Below, in pieces: positions 42,372-51,303 of a DNA stretch of 53,395 nt. The translations under genes and the position numbers were made by a program. This DNA is from Actinomycetota bacterium. GTDB lineage: Bacteria; Actinomycetota; Actinomycetes; Actinomycetales; Dermatophilaceae. Each line of letters starts with the position of its first letter. Position 1 is the first letter of the stretch. The notes below the pieces were generated by a model, which saw only the letters and a list, made by a program, of their open reading frames with translations, ran no database searches and had not been told where the DNA came from. The stretch covers positions 1 through 53,395 of the forward strand of contig JAIUNK010000033.1 in the NCBI GenBank assembly GCA_020161845.1, in the 5' to 3' direction.

Positions 42372-42956
42372 TCAGAACAGCCGCTCGGCGCGGGCCTGGT
42401 CGGGCTCCTCCAGCGCGAGCAGGGCCCTCTTGCGGTCGAGGCCGCCGGCGAAGCCGCGCAGGTTCCCGTCCGCCCCGAGCACGCGATGGCAGGGGATGAC
42501 GATGCTCAGCGGGTTGTGGCCGATGGCTTGACCGACCGCTTGGGCCCGCCGTCTGTCCCCGAGTTGGTGCGCCAACTCGCCGTACGTGGTCGTGCCACCA
42601 TACGGAATCCGCCGCAACAGGTCCCACACGCGCTCGGCGAATTCGTCGCTGCCCGTGCGGATTTCCAGGTCGAACTCGCGGCGTTCGCCGAGCAGGTAGG
42701 CGCGGATCTGTCGCGCGGCTGCGCCGATGACGGGATCGGATTCGTCGGCCACCGCACCGATCGTGTCGGGCGCCGGGGGGTAGCTGTGGCCGGGGAAGTA
42801 GACCCCGATCAGCGCGGGGCCGTCGGCGACCAGGAGAAGGTCGCCGAGCGTCGTGGGCACGTGGGCATGCCGCCGGTGCGGTGACCGTCGCGCCGGATCA
42901 CCGGCGACGTCGTACGCCGCGGACCCGGCCGTCGCGGGCGCGCTGTTCGTGCTCAT
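42372..42956 (-). CDS. ogt: Methylated-DNA-protein-cysteine methyltransferase, second copy
   Basis: 194 residues, GAGGGG upstream. The acceptor motif SIVIPCHRVLGADGNLRGFAGG and GGTTTYGELAHQLGDRRRAQAVG are intact. Residues 1-30 are a poorly conserved extension. It is only moderately similar to the other copy in this operon, so the pair is not a recent duplication. It starts the set ogt-sigma-ogt, 11 bp before the sigma gene, and its 5' end overlaps the truncated vapC. Confidence 0.92.
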   Translation of the reverse strand: MSTNSAPATAGSAAYDVAGDPARRSPHRRHAHVPTTLGDLLLVADGPALIGVYFPGHSYPPAPDTIGAVADESDPVIGAAARQIRAYLLGERREFDLEIRTGSDEFAERVWDLLRRIPYGGTTTYGELAHQLGDRRRAQAVGQAIGHNPLSIVIPCHRVLGADGNLRGFAGGLDRKRALLALEEPDQARAERLF

Positions 42957-43242
42957 CCGAAACCCCTCTCATCCCGGCCTCCATTGTGAAGACGCGCGAG
43001 CGGTCGGAAGTGTGAGGGTCGACCTTGATCGCCGGCTCGATCCGCAGCCATGCCTGACTCAGGAGCAAGCGCTCCACGTTGTTCATCTGCGCCCCGGGCC
43101 GTGTCCCCGCGAGCAGTTCCATCATGATCGGTTCGGTCGTACAGGTGTCTGTGCCGAGGTCCCGCCGCAGGTACGCGGTGGCCGGGGTTGGTGTGCCGCG
43201 GAGGAACTCGATCCAGACGGAGGTGTCGACCAGCGTCGTCAC
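42898..43242 (-). pseudogene. vapC: VapC-like PIN-domain toxin, truncated
   Basis: The first ~75 residues are a normal PIN start: TLVDTSVWIEFLRG with the first acidic residue, then TTEPIMMELLAG with the conserved glutamate. After RIEPAIKVDPHT the frame runs into unrelated sequence (RVRGVRRRR end) and the second half of the PIN fold, with its remaining active-site aspartates, is missing. The reading frame overlaps the start of the second ogt gene by 59 bp. Most likely a deletion fused the gene to the ogt operon, leaving an inactive toxin. It overlaps vapB by 4 bp. Confidence 0.75.
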
Positions 43243-43448
43243 AGGCTTTCCGCTGGGTCGTTGCGCAACTGGGTGAGGTCACCGTCCCAGCCGGTGCCTT
43301 CCATGGCGAGCATCTCCGAGCGGGTCATCACGGGGCCGACGAGGCGGCGCAGTGCGAAGTCGACCGCTTCCCGCTTGGTCGAGAGGGCGTACCGACCCAT
43401 CACCTCGGCGATGAGCGCGTCATCGATCTCGATGTTGGTCCGCCCCAT
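43239..43448 (-). CDS. vapB: VapB-like antitoxin
   Basis: 69 residues. [20 protein letters not shown], then [15 protein letters not shown] is the ribbon-helix-helix pattern of type II VapB antitoxins, followed by a toxin-wrapping tail ([15 protein letters not shown]). The start codon may be leaderless (CATTCT six bases upstream). Since the partner toxin is truncated, the gene is probably a relic that may still bind DNA. Confidence 0.8.
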   Translation of the reverse strand: MGRTNIEIDDALIAEVMGRYALSTKREAVDFALRRLVGPVMTRSEMLAMEGTGWDGDLTQLRNDPAESL

Positions 43449-43637
43449 GAATCAAGAATGCACCCACTGATGGCCGGCGCCAGCCCCACGTACTCGGGCC
43501 AAGGACCCCATTCACTGACCAACCCGCCGGGTGGGGCGACGCGGGTCTTCAGCGACTTTCACGCTGGGTCACCAACGCGACAGGCGACACGCCTGCCCCA
43601 CAGCCATCTCGCGATAGTGCACGGACAGCGCACGACG

Positions 43638-43677
43638 AAGGGCCCCCGACCTGTTGTCACAGGTCAGAGGCCCCTTC
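43638..43677 (-). terminator. Stem-loop after tRNA-Asn
   Basis: GACCTGT-TGTC-ACAGGTC forms a perfect inner stem, extended by imperfect GAAGGGCCCC-type outer arms. It lies just downstream of tRNA-Asn on the minus strand. Confidence 0.6.
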
Positions 43678-43682
43678 TCGGG

Positions 43683-43755
43683 CTCCCCCAATTGGACTCG
43701 AACCAATAACCCTTCGATTAACAGTCGAATGCTCTGCCAGTTGAGCTATGGGGGA
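43683..43755 (-). tRNA. tRNA-Asn (anticodon GTT)
   Basis: Cloverleaf on the minus strand: acceptor TCCCCCA/TGGGGGA, D-arm TAGCTCAACTGGCAGAGC, anticodon stem TTCGA/TCGAA with loop CTGTTAA (anticodon GTT), T-arm with TTCGAGT loop, discriminator G. CCA is not encoded. A TAGAGT -10 box lies 15 bp upstream (43771-43776). Confidence 0.96.
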
Positions 43756-43872
43756 TCGACAGCAACGGCGACTCTAGCAAACCCCCCGGCCAGGAACGAA
43801 ACCGGCGCGGCGGGGCGCTTGCCGTGCGCCCCATCGGCTGCTGTCGCGCCGACCTGAGCGCCCCCATCCGCC

Positions 43873-44457
43873 TCACAGGCCGGCCTGCTCGCGCAGGTCC
43901 GCGAGCAACGCCTGCACATAGGCGGCCACCTCCGGGTCCTGCGACGCCGCGCCCCGACGCAGGCTCACCTGCTCGACCAGGGCGCCGGTCGCCAGGTCCT
44001 TGCGCAGCGCCACCTGACCGAGGTTGCGCTCCCCCAGCTGGACCGGCACCGCCACGAAAACGCTGGCGTTCACCCGGTCGTGCAGCACCGCCGGGAAGGT
44101 GACCCGATCGTCGACGAAGCTCCACATCGCCGGCCGGCTGCCGTCGGCCCAGGTCACGGTGATCGTACGGGTCCGGGGCTCCCACGCGCCGGCGGCCACG
44201 TCCAGCCAGGGCCGGGTCCAGCGCGCCGCCGCGCCGGCCCCGAGCGCGCTCGGCGCGGCGGCCGCGGCAGCCGCCGCCGAAGTCCCCGCGTCGCCGTCGG
44301 TCCGCCCCGGCAGATGATGCAGCGCGTGCAGCGAGGCTACGACGTACGCCCCCGTCGTCGCGTCCTGCGCCCACCCGAGCACCCGATCGCCGGCAGCCAA
44401 CTCCAGCGCCCCCGCGGCCGCAGGCAGCGCCGGGCGGCGTCCCCCGAAGAGCCTCAC
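43873..44457 (-). CDS. Hypothetical protein downstream of dnaG
   Basis: 194 residues. It begins MRLFGGRRPALPAAAGALEL and contains GDRVLGWAQDATTGAYVVAS, a poly-Ala stretch, WTRPWLDVAAGAWEPRTRTITVTWADG and a C-terminal helix. This looks like a cytoplasmic beta-rich domain found next to dnaG in many Actinobacteria; no function is assigned. It overlaps dnaG by 4 bp and is surely co-translated with it. Confidence 0.75.
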   Translation of the reverse strand: MRLFGGRRPALPAAAGALELAAGDRVLGWAQDATTGAYVVASLHALHHLPGRTDGDAGTSAAAAAAAAPSALGAGAAARWTRPWLDVAAGAWEPRTRTITVTWADGSRPAMWSFVDDRVTFPAVLHDRVNASVFVAVPVQLGERNLGQVALRKDLATGALVEQVSLRRGAASQDPEVAAYVQALLADLREQAGL

Positions 44458-46376
44458 GCGAACCTGCCTCGCAGGTCGGCCAATTCCCGCTGACGCTGGG
44501 TCAGCTCGACGGCAACCGCCCGCGCCCCCTCGGGATCGACGCTCTCCAACCGGCGCAGCGTCACCGTTGCCTCCTCGATGCCCTGGCGCAGCCCCAACTC
44601 GCGCATCCGAAAGACGATCTCATCGACGTACCGCTGATCCGGCGCCCCACTCGTCGGGTCCCGCCGGGCGTGGATGTCCGCCACCGACAACGCCACGATC
44701 ATCGGCCGTACCTCCTCGGGCGCGGACACCGTCACGTGGTCTACCCAGCCGGCCGCCGAATCCGACTGGGCCACCTCGGGTCCCAAGGCCCGAATCGCCG
44801 CGTAGATCGCCCGGTGCGTCGGCGCCACGAACGACGACTCCTCGATCACGGCCAACTCGTGGGGCGGCACCAGCCGAGGGTGCTGAATCAGGATCTGCAG
44901 CAGATGGGCGGCCAGCCCCACCGCGGGGATGCTCAGGTCCGGGGGCGGGAACTGCGGGTACGGCGCCGCGCCGGCACCGGAGTCGTCCACGCCGGCCTCG
45001 GGGCGCTCGCCCGCCGATCGGGGATCGCGGACGTCCCGACCGCGCCGAGCGGCCCGGGCGACCTCGGTGGTGAGTGTCTCGGCGTCGATCCCGATCTGCC
45101 CCGCGACCGTGCGCGTGTATTCCAGGCGCAGCACCGCGTCCCTGATCTGCGCAATCACCGGGGCCACCGCCCGCAGCCCCGCGACCCGGCCCTCGGCGGT
45201 GCCGAGGTCGTGCCGCGCCAACAGGGTGCGCATCGCGAATTCGAACATCGGCACGGCGTCCTCGATCAATCCCCGCACGGCGAGATCGCCGCTGCGCAAC
45301 CGCAGTTCGCAGGGGTCCTGACCGCCGGGGGCGACCGCTACATAGCTCTGCGACGCCCACCGCTGGTCCTCATCGAAGGCCTTCATCGCGGCCTTCTGGC
45401 CGGCGGCGTCACCGTCGAAGGTGAACACGGTCCGCGCCGGAGCGCCCCCGGTCTCGTCCCGCATGATGCGCCGCAGCATCTTGATGTGGTCCACCCCGAA
45501 CGCCGTACCGCACGTCGCCACCGCCGTCTCCACCCCGGCGAGGTGGCAGGCCATCACGTCGGTGTAGCCCTCCACCACGACCGCCACCCGGTCCCGGGCG
45601 ATCGCCTTCTTGGCCAGGTCCAGCCCGTACAGCACCTGCGTCTTCTTGTAGACCGGCGTCTCAGAGGTGTTCAGATATTTGGCCTGAATCCGGTCATCGT
45701 CATAGAGCCGGCGCGCGCCGAACCCGACCGGGTCGCCGGTGATGTCGCGGATCGGCCAGAGCAGCCGCCCGCGGAACCGGTCGTACAGCCCCCGCCCGCC
45801 CTGCCCCGCCAGCCCGGCCAGCAGCATCTCCTCGGCCGAGAATCCCTTGCCGCGCAGGTGCGTCACCAGCTCCTCCCCGGTCCGCGGGGCATAGCCCACC
45901 CCGAACCGGGTCGCCGCCGTGGAATCGAAGTCGCGGGCCCGCAGGAAGTCCCGCCCCGCCCTGGCCTCGCGCGCCGAGATCAGCTGCGCCGCATAGAACT
46001 CCTCCGCCACCCGGTTGGCCTCGACCAGCCGGGATCGGCGCCCCGGGGCCTCCTCCCGCGGCCCGCCGCCGTCCTCATAACGCAGCTCGACCCCGCACTT
46101 GCCGGCCAGCCGTTCGACGGCCTCGACGAAGCTGAGGTGGTCGATCTTCTGCACGAAGCTGATGACATCGCCGCCCTCACCGCACCCGAAGCAGTGCCAG
46201 GTGCCCAGCGCGGGCCGGATGTTGAACGACGGGGTCTTCTCGTCATGGAACGGACACAGACCCTTCAGCGCGCCGATCCCCGCCGTGCGCAGCGTGACAT
46301 GCTCGCGCACCACGTCCTCGATGCCCGCGCGCTCCTTGACGGCCGCCACGTCCTCCTCGCGGATGCGCCCGGCCAT
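44454..46376 (-). CDS. dnaG: DNA primase
   Basis: 640 residues from the ATG at 46376 (GGAGG five bases upstream; a GTG two codons earlier is possible). It makes RNA primers for replication. The N-terminal zinc ribbon (LCPFHDEKTPSF, then WHCFGCGEGGD), the RNA polymerase core (GRLLWPIRDITGDPVGFGAR) and the Toprim motifs (VVEGYTDVMACH and FDGDAAGQKA) are intact; the C-terminal helicase-binding domain is present but divergent. dgt lies upstream in the same direction with 36 bp between them. Confidence 0.96.
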   Translation of the reverse strand: MAGRIREEDVAAVKERAGIEDVVREHVTLRTAGIGALKGLCPFHDEKTPSFNIRPALGTWHCFGCGEGGDVISFVQKIDHLSFVEAVERLAGKCGVELRYEDGGGPREEAPGRRSRLVEANRVAEEFYAAQLISAREARAGRDFLRARDFDSTAATRFGVGYAPRTGEELVTHLRGKGFSAEEMLLAGLAGQGGRGLYDRFRGRLLWPIRDITGDPVGFGARRLYDDDRIQAKYLNTSETPVYKKTQVLYGLDLAKKAIARDRVAVVVEGYTDVMACHLAGVETAVATCGTAFGVDHIKMLRRIMRDETGGAPARTVFTFDGDAAGQKAAMKAFDEDQRWASQSYVAVAPGGQDPCELRLRSGDLAVRGLIEDAVPMFEFAMRTLLARHDLGTAEGRVAGLRAVAPVIAQIRDAVLRLEYTRTVAGQIGIDAETLTTEVARAARRGRDVRDPRSAGERPEAGVDDSGAGAAPYPQFPPPDLSIPAVGLAAHLLQILIQHPRLVPPHELAVIEESSFVAPTHRAIYAAIRALGPEVAQSDSAAGWVDHVTVSAPEEVRPMIVALSVADIHARRDPTSGAPDQRYVDEIVFRMRELGLRQGIEEATVTLRRLESVDPEGARAVAVELTQRQRELADLRGRFA

Positions 46377-46412
46377 CGTCACCTCCGTTTCGCGCGCTGA
46401 TCTGCGCCGATT

Positions 46413-47675
46413 CTAGGCACGTCCGTGCCGCCACGCCGCGTGCAGGGCCACCGCCCGCGCATCGGTCAACGAGGCGATCTGGTCCAGCAGCACGCGCTCC
46501 CGGGCCACGTCGTCGCCGGCCGCGGCGAAGTCCGCCGCGAACACGGGGTCGAGTCGGCGCTGCGGATGTGCCCGGTACGCCGTGAGCAGGCCCTCCAGGA
46601 TCTCCCGCTGATCGGCCATCACCCGCTGCCGGGCGGGCGCCAACATGACGAAATGCACGGCCAACGCCTTGAGCACCACGCACTCGGCGCGGATGCCGCG
46701 CGGGATGACCAGTTCCGCGCGGTAGCGGGCATGCGGGCCGGGACCGTACGCCGCCAGCGTCGCCTCCTCCACCCCCGCCACGAAGTGCCCGATGAACCGG
46801 CTCGTCATGTCCTTCAGGGCGGCCAGGGCACGCCGCGACCCGTCGTACGGCGTATCGGGCACCGCACCCCCCTCCCCGATCCGGCGGGCCGCCTCGGCAA
46901 GCTCCTCGACGGCCAGATCCGGCGCATACCAGGACCGCGCCACGTCGTAGACCGCCGCCATGTCCTGCGGATGCCGCAACACCCGCAGGTCGATCAACCC
47001 GGCCGACACCCCGTCTTCCACGTCGTGCACCGAGTACGCCACGTCGTCGGACCAGTCCATCACCTGCGCCTCCAGGCACCGCCGCGGCGCCCCGTCCGCG
47101 CCGCGCGGCGCGCCCGCCCGCAGCCAGGCGAATACGTCCTGGTCGTCGGCGTAGACCCCGAACTTGCGGCCGTTGCCCGGGTGCTCGCCGCGCGGCCAGG
47201 GATATTTGGTCGCCGCGTCGAGGCTCGCCCGGGTGAGATTGAGCCCCGCGGACCGGCCGTCGTCGCGGAACCGCTTGGCCTCCAGCCGGGTCAGCAGCCG
47301 AAGCGTCTGGGCGTTGCCCTCGAAGCCGCCGACCTCGCCCGAGAGTTCGTCCAACACCCGCTCGCCGTGATGTCCGAACGGCGGATGGCCCAGGTCGTGG
47401 GCCAGGCAGGCCGTGTCGACGACATCGGCCGAACACCCCAACGCCGCCCCGAACTCACGCCCGATCTGAGCCACCTCCAGGGAATGGGTCAGCCGGTTGC
47501 GGATGAAGTCATCGGTGTCGGGCTGCATGACCTGGGTCTTGGCGGCCAGCCGCCGCAACGCCGCAGAATGCACCAGCCGGGCCCGATCGCGCGCGAAGTC
47601 GTCTCGGTCGGAGCGCTTCTGGGCCGGGTCCTCCGCGACCCACCGGGCGCGGTCACTGTCGTCGTACGGGGTCAC
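46413..47675 (-). CDS. dgt: dGTP triphosphohydrolase-like HD-domain protein
   Basis: 420 residues from GTG at 47675. The HD motifs are RNRLTHSLEVAQIGREFG and CLAHDLGHPPFGHHGE, with later DDVAYSVHDVEDG. This is the Dgt-like type found upstream of dnaG in Actinobacteria (Rv2344c), which removes triphosphate from dNTPs and may balance dNTP pools. The start codon lies six bases after TAGAGT with no ribosome-binding site, so the message is probably leaderless. Confidence 0.93.
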   Translation of the reverse strand: MTPYDDSDRARWVAEDPAQKRSDRDDFARDRARLVHSAALRRLAAKTQVMQPDTDDFIRNRLTHSLEVAQIGREFGAALGCSADVVDTACLAHDLGHPPFGHHGERVLDELSGEVGGFEGNAQTLRLLTRLEAKRFRDDGRSAGLNLTRASLDAATKYPWPRGEHPGNGRKFGVYADDQDVFAWLRAGAPRGADGAPRRCLEAQVMDWSDDVAYSVHDVEDGVSAGLIDLRVLRHPQDMAAVYDVARSWYAPDLAVEELAEAARRIGEGGAVPDTPYDGSRRALAALKDMTSRFIGHFVAGVEEATLAAYGPGPHARYRAELVIPRGIRAECVVLKALAVHFVMLAPARQRVMADQREILEGLLTAYRAHPQRRLDPVFAADFAAAGDDVARERVLLDQIASLTDARAVALHAAWRHGRA

Positions 47676-47681
47676 GTCGGC

Positions 47682-47687
47682 ACTCTA
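47682..47687 (-). promoter_or_regulatory. -10 box, leaderless dgt start
   Basis: TAGAGT on the minus strand ends six bases before the GTG of dgt. The same sequence with the same spacing is used by the divergent rhodanese gene. Confidence 0.55.
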
Positions 47688-47855
47688 GGCGGGCCCACCG
47701 ACAATGGCCTGAACAGGTGATTCGTCCGGATCGACGGACCGGATCCATCGACCGGGCAGCGGTCGATGCCCGTCGTTGGGCGCTGACGCGATGCCGCCGG
47801 GCGACGATCGGGCGGCGGGAGGCGATCCGAGGCTATGGCCGCAGCGCGGCAGAAT

Positions 47856-47861
47856 TAGAGT
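47856..47861 (+). promoter_or_regulatory. -10 box, leaderless rhodanese start
   Basis: TAGAGT ends six bases before the GTG at 47868. No Shine-Dalgarno is visible. Confidence 0.55.
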
Positions 47862-47867
47862 CAGCGC

Positions 47868-48749
47868 GTGGCCTCCCCTCCGCTCATCTCCCCGCTGGAG
47901 CTCGCCGCGCTCCTGCGCAGCGGGCCGGGCAGCGCTCCCCTGCTCTTGGACGTCCGGTGGGCCCTCGGCTCGGACAGCGGCTTCGACGACTACCTGCAGG
48001 GCCACCTTCCCGGTGCGCTCTTCGTCGACCTGCAACGCGACCTCTCCGGCGCGCCCGGCGACGGCGGCCGCGGCGGCCGCCACCCCATGCCGCACCCGGA
48101 CGACTTCGAGCTGGACCTCGCCGAGTGCGGCGTGGACAACGGCCGGCTCGTCGCCGTATACGACCAGGGCCACGGCATGGCCGCCGCGCGCTGCTGGTGG
48201 CTGCTGCGGCACTTCGGCAAGTTCGACGTCGCCGTGCTCGACGGTGGCCTGGCCGCCTGGCGAGCGCACCGGCTCCCCATCGAGGCCGGTCTGCGCAGCA
48301 TCGAGGAGGGCGACTTCACCCTGGGTCGTGGAGTCGGTCGCAACCTCGACGCGAATGCCGCCGCGCTGTACGCCGCGGAGGGTGTGCTCATCGACGCCCG
48401 GGCCCCGCATCGCTACCGCGGCGAGGCCGACGACGTCGACCCCGTGGCCGGTCACATCCCCGGAGCGGTGAACGTTCCGGCCGCTGGCCTGCTCGCCGCG
48501 GACGGCACCTTCCTGGCGCCCGACGCGTTGCGCCGCCGGTTCACCGACGCGGGGGTGACGGGTGATCGGCCCGTCGCCGTCTATTGCGGCTCCGGGGTGA
48601 GCGCCTGCCTGGTCGCGCTGGCCCTGTGCGTGGCCGGGATCGACGACAGCGCGGCGGTCTACATGGGGTCCTGGTCGGACTGGATCAGCGATCCGGGCCG
48701 GCCGATCGAAACCGGCGCCGGCCGCACCGCCCAGCCCGGACGAGTCTGA
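47868..48749 (+). CDS. Thiosulfate/3-mercaptopyruvate sulfurtransferase (tandem rhodanese)
   Basis: 293 residues from GTG at 47868. Two rhodanese domains: the N-terminal one has lost its catalytic cysteine (VYDQGHGMAAARCWW), as is normal, and the C-terminal one keeps it in VYCGSGVSACL. SseA/MPST-type enzymes move sulfane sulfur from thiosulfate or 3-mercaptopyruvate to acceptors such as cyanide or thiols. The loop CGSGVSA is closer to the mercaptopyruvate type than to CRKGVT thiosulfate rhodaneses. It is monocistronic, convergent with dusB. Confidence 0.9.
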   Translation: MASPPLISPLELAALLRSGPGSAPLLLDVRWALGSDSGFDDYLQGHLPGALFVDLQRDLSGAPGDGGRGGRHPMPHPDDFELDLAECGVDNGRLVAVYDQGHGMAAARCWWLLRHFGKFDVAVLDGGLAAWRAHRLPIEAGLRSIEEGDFTLGRGVGRNLDANAAALYAAEGVLIDARAPHRYRGEADDVDPVAGHIPGAVNVPAAGLLAADGTFLAPDALRRRFTDAGVTGDRPVAVYCGSGVSACLVALALCVAGIDDSAAVYMGSWSDWISDPGRPIETGAGRTAQPGRV

Positions 48750-48782
48750 CGGCCGGGCCGCGTTTGACGGCCTGACCGCGTC

Positions 48783-50045
48783 TCACCCGCCGGAGACCGA
48801 CAGTTCCGCGTGCGCCAGGGCTTCCCGATGTGCCGCGGTGAGTTCGCGGCTGTCGAGCCAACCGTCGGGCAGCGCCACCGACCGCGGCGTACCCGCCCGG
48901 CCCCGCTGTCCCTCGGCGTCCGCACCGGGCCACGGCGCATCGGCGTCGAGACTGGCCACCAACTCCGCGAGCGCGGCCAGGTCGGCGACGAGGGCGAGGC
49001 GGTGCCGTACGTCGTGGCCGGCGGGGAACCCCTTCAGATACCAGGCGATGTGCTTGCGGATATCGCGGCAGGCCCGCGCCTCGTCGCCGTCGTGGAAGTC
49101 AACGAGATAGCGGGCATGCCGCTGCAGCGTCTCGCCAACCTCCCCCAGGCTCGGCCGCGCTCGCTGAGACGAGCCCGCGAAGGCGGCCGCCAGGTCCGCG
49201 AACAGCCACGGCCGACCGAGGCAGCCGCGCCCCACCACGACCCCGTCACAGCCGGTTTCGCGCACCATCCGGACGGCGTCCTCGGCCGACCAGATGTCGC
49301 CGTTGCCGAGCACCGGCACGGTGCGCACCGTCTCCTTGAGGGCCGCGATGGCCGACCAGTCCGCGTGGCCCGAATAGTGCTGGGCGGCGGTCCGGCCGTG
49401 CAGCGCCACCGCGGCGACGCCCTCGGCCTCGGCGATGCGACCGGCCTCCAGATAGGTGAGGTGGCCGGCGTCGATGCCGATGCGCATCTTGATCGTCACC
49501 GGCACCCCGCCGCGCTGTGCCTCCTGGACCGCGCCGGCCACGATGTCCCGGAACAGGGTGGTCTTCCAGGGCAGCGCGGACCCGCCGCCCTTACGGGTCA
49601 CCTTGGGCACCGGGCAGCCGAAGTTGAGGTCGATGTGGTCGGCCCGGTCCTCAAGCACCAGCATCCGTACCGCTGCGCGCACGGTCGCGGGATCCACGCC
49701 GTACAGCTGGACGGAGCGCGGGAACTCCTCCGGGTCGTGCGTGATCATGCGCAGCGACATGGGGGTGCGCTCGAGGAGTGCGCGCGAGGTGATCATCTCG
49801 CTCACGTAGAGGCAGCCGCTGCCGCCGCTGGTACCCGCCGCCGCCTCGCGGCACAGCCGCCGGAAGGCCCGGTTGGTGATCCCGGCCATCGGGGCCAGGA
49901 CGACGGGGGTGGGGATCGTCAGCGGCCCGATCCGCAGCGGCGGCAGCAGCGGTGTCATCGGCTCTGCGGTGGCTTCGAGCTGACGAGCGGCATGAGTCTG
50001 ACGGGCGGCATCGGGCTGAACTTGGGCATCGGGCGTCACGGACAT
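48783..50045 (-). CDS. dusB: tRNA-dihydrouridine synthase B
   Basis: 420 residues as drawn. FMN-dependent reduction of uridines in the tRNA D-loop. Signatures: VVLAPMAGITNRAFRRLC, the catalytic cysteine in HIDLNFGCPVPKVTRKGGGSAL, LHGRTAAQHYSG, and VVGRGCLGRPWLF. The first 29 residues are a low-complexity extension; an ATG at 49958 gives the usual start (MTPLLPPLRIGPLTIPTPVV), and neither start has a clear ribosome-binding site, so the N-terminus is uncertain. Confidence 0.93.
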   Translation of the reverse strand: MSVTPDAQVQPDAARQTHAARQLEATAEPMTPLLPPLRIGPLTIPTPVVLAPMAGITNRAFRRLCREAAAGTSGGSGCLYVSEMITSRALLERTPMSLRMITHDPEEFPRSVQLYGVDPATVRAAVRMLVLEDRADHIDLNFGCPVPKVTRKGGGSALPWKTTLFRDIVAGAVQEAQRGGVPVTIKMRIGIDAGHLTYLEAGRIAEAEGVAAVALHGRTAAQHYSGHADWSAIAALKETVRTVPVLGNGDIWSAEDAVRMVRETGCDGVVVGRGCLGRPWLFADLAAAFAGSSQRARPSLGEVGETLQRHARYLVDFHDGDEARACRDIRKHIAWYLKGFPAGHDVRHRLALVADLAALAELVASLDADAPWPGADAEGQRGRAGTPRSVALPDGWLDSRELTAAHREALAHAELSVSGG

Positions 50046-50100
50046 CCTGGCCAGTGTCTCACCCGTCCGACGGCCGCCCTTGGCGACGGTCAGCCGTGGG

Positions 50101-51084
50101 TCATTCGGTGGTGTCCAGGACCACCCCGGTGGCGGCGAGAATCGGGTTGATGGGCTGCAGATAGGCCACCTGATCGCCGCTCGCGCCGGAACAACCCGGC
50201 CCGTGGCTGCCGGCGCCGCCGCTCGTCATCCCCTGTGCCTGGTTCCCCCACAGCCAGGGGCCGCCCGAGTCGCCGCCGCTGCGGCAGATGTCGACCTTGG
50301 TGAGGCCCCGGACGTACTGGGCCGAGGCCCCCGATCCGTAGCGGACCGTGACGTCGGTGGCGACGATCGTCCCGCAGGCCCAACCACTGGAGGACCCCAT
50401 CGTGCAGATCCGGCTACCGATGGGTGCCTCGAGGCTGCCGTGGACCGGAACCGCGGCCACGGTGCTCGAGGCGACGATGCCGCGGGGCCCGCCACCGTCG
50501 AAGACGCCGATGGCGTAGTCGGATTCCGGGAAGACGACGTCGGACACCCGACCCGCCGACCGGCCATCCGAGGTGAACGTCGTACCCTGCCGGCCACAGT
50601 GCCCGGCCGTGAGGAAGACCGGGATACCGCGCTGAGTGCCCGTAAAGCCCATCGTGCACACGGCGCCACCCCCGACCAGGGGGCTTCCGGCCGCCGCCCG
50701 GACCGGTTCCGCCGCAGCCTCCCGCACGGAGGCTCGCGCGTCGGTCACCGCCGCCGCGACGACGGCACGCCGCCCTGGCTGGGCCGTGACGACCACGCGC
50801 TCGGCACGCACGTCGACATAGGTCTCCACGACGTCGGGCAGCCGGCGCGCCTCGATGGCGACGGCGAGCTGGTGAAGGTCCGCGGGCGGGGACGTCGTGC
50901 TCACCATCAGCGAACCTGGCGACAGCGGCCCGAGCGACGGCGGGCTTAACGTCAGCGCACCCAGGAGCAGGACACCCATCGTCAGCGCACCCGTCGAGAT
51001 CGCGGGCCTCGATCGCCGGGCGGGCGCGGGCGCGTCCGGCGTGCGGGCACCTCGTCCGGCGCCCGACCGGAGGGTGCGATTCAC
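50101..51084 (-). CDS. Secreted trypsin/streptogrisin-like serine protease
   Basis: 327 residues from GTG at 51084 (AAGGAG upstream). A basic N-terminus and hydrophobic helix (STGALTMGVLLLGALTLS, ~35-52) serve as export signal. A short pro-region (~70-115) resembles the end of alpha-lytic protease propeptides. The mature S1 domain has the full triad: TAGHCG, SDYAIGVF and GGDSGGPW, plus paired cysteines. It is probably a self-processing extracellular protease. The gene is divergent from a small membrane-protein gene. Confidence 0.9.
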   Translation of the reverse strand: MNRTLRSGAGRGARTPDAPAPARRSRPAISTGALTMGVLLLGALTLSPPSLGPLSPGSLMVSTTSPPADLHQLAVAIEARRLPDVVETYVDVRAERVVVTAQPGRRAVVAAAVTDARASVREAAAEPVRAAAGSPLVGGGAVCTMGFTGTQRGIPVFLTAGHCGRQGTTFTSDGRSAGRVSDVVFPESDYAIGVFDGGGPRGIVASSTVAAVPVHGSLEAPIGSRICTMGSSSGWACGTIVATDVTVRYGSGASAQYVRGLTKVDICRSGGDSGGPWLWGNQAQGMTSGGAGSHGPGCSGASGDQVAYLQPINPILAATGVVLDTTE

Positions 51085-51289
51085 GGCGGCTCCTTCAGGG
51101 TGTCGAGCCACCCATCGGCAGCGTTCGACGACTCCTGGAGCAACCTCGTGTCCCTAACGACATACAGTCTCGACCCAAAGACCTGTCTTGCCGCACCGGA
51201 AAGTGCCGTGACCTGCGGTGATTCCGCGCACGACGGTGGTCCCGGCGGACACTGTATGTCTGAAGGGACACCGCGGCGCGACCCCGGCC

Positions 51290-51295
51290 TAGGCT
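51290..51295 (+). promoter_or_regulatory. -10 box before small His-rich membrane gene
   Basis: TAGGCT ends eight bases before the GTG at 51304, which fits a leaderless or nearly leaderless transcript. Confidence 0.4.
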
Positions 51296-51303
51296 GGGGC
51301 CTC

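Noticed and set aside
49958-50045. Firm choice of the DusB N-terminus
   Set aside because: The upstream ATG gives a low-complexity extension, and the downstream ATG gives the usual start; neither has a clear ribosome-binding site, so I left it open.
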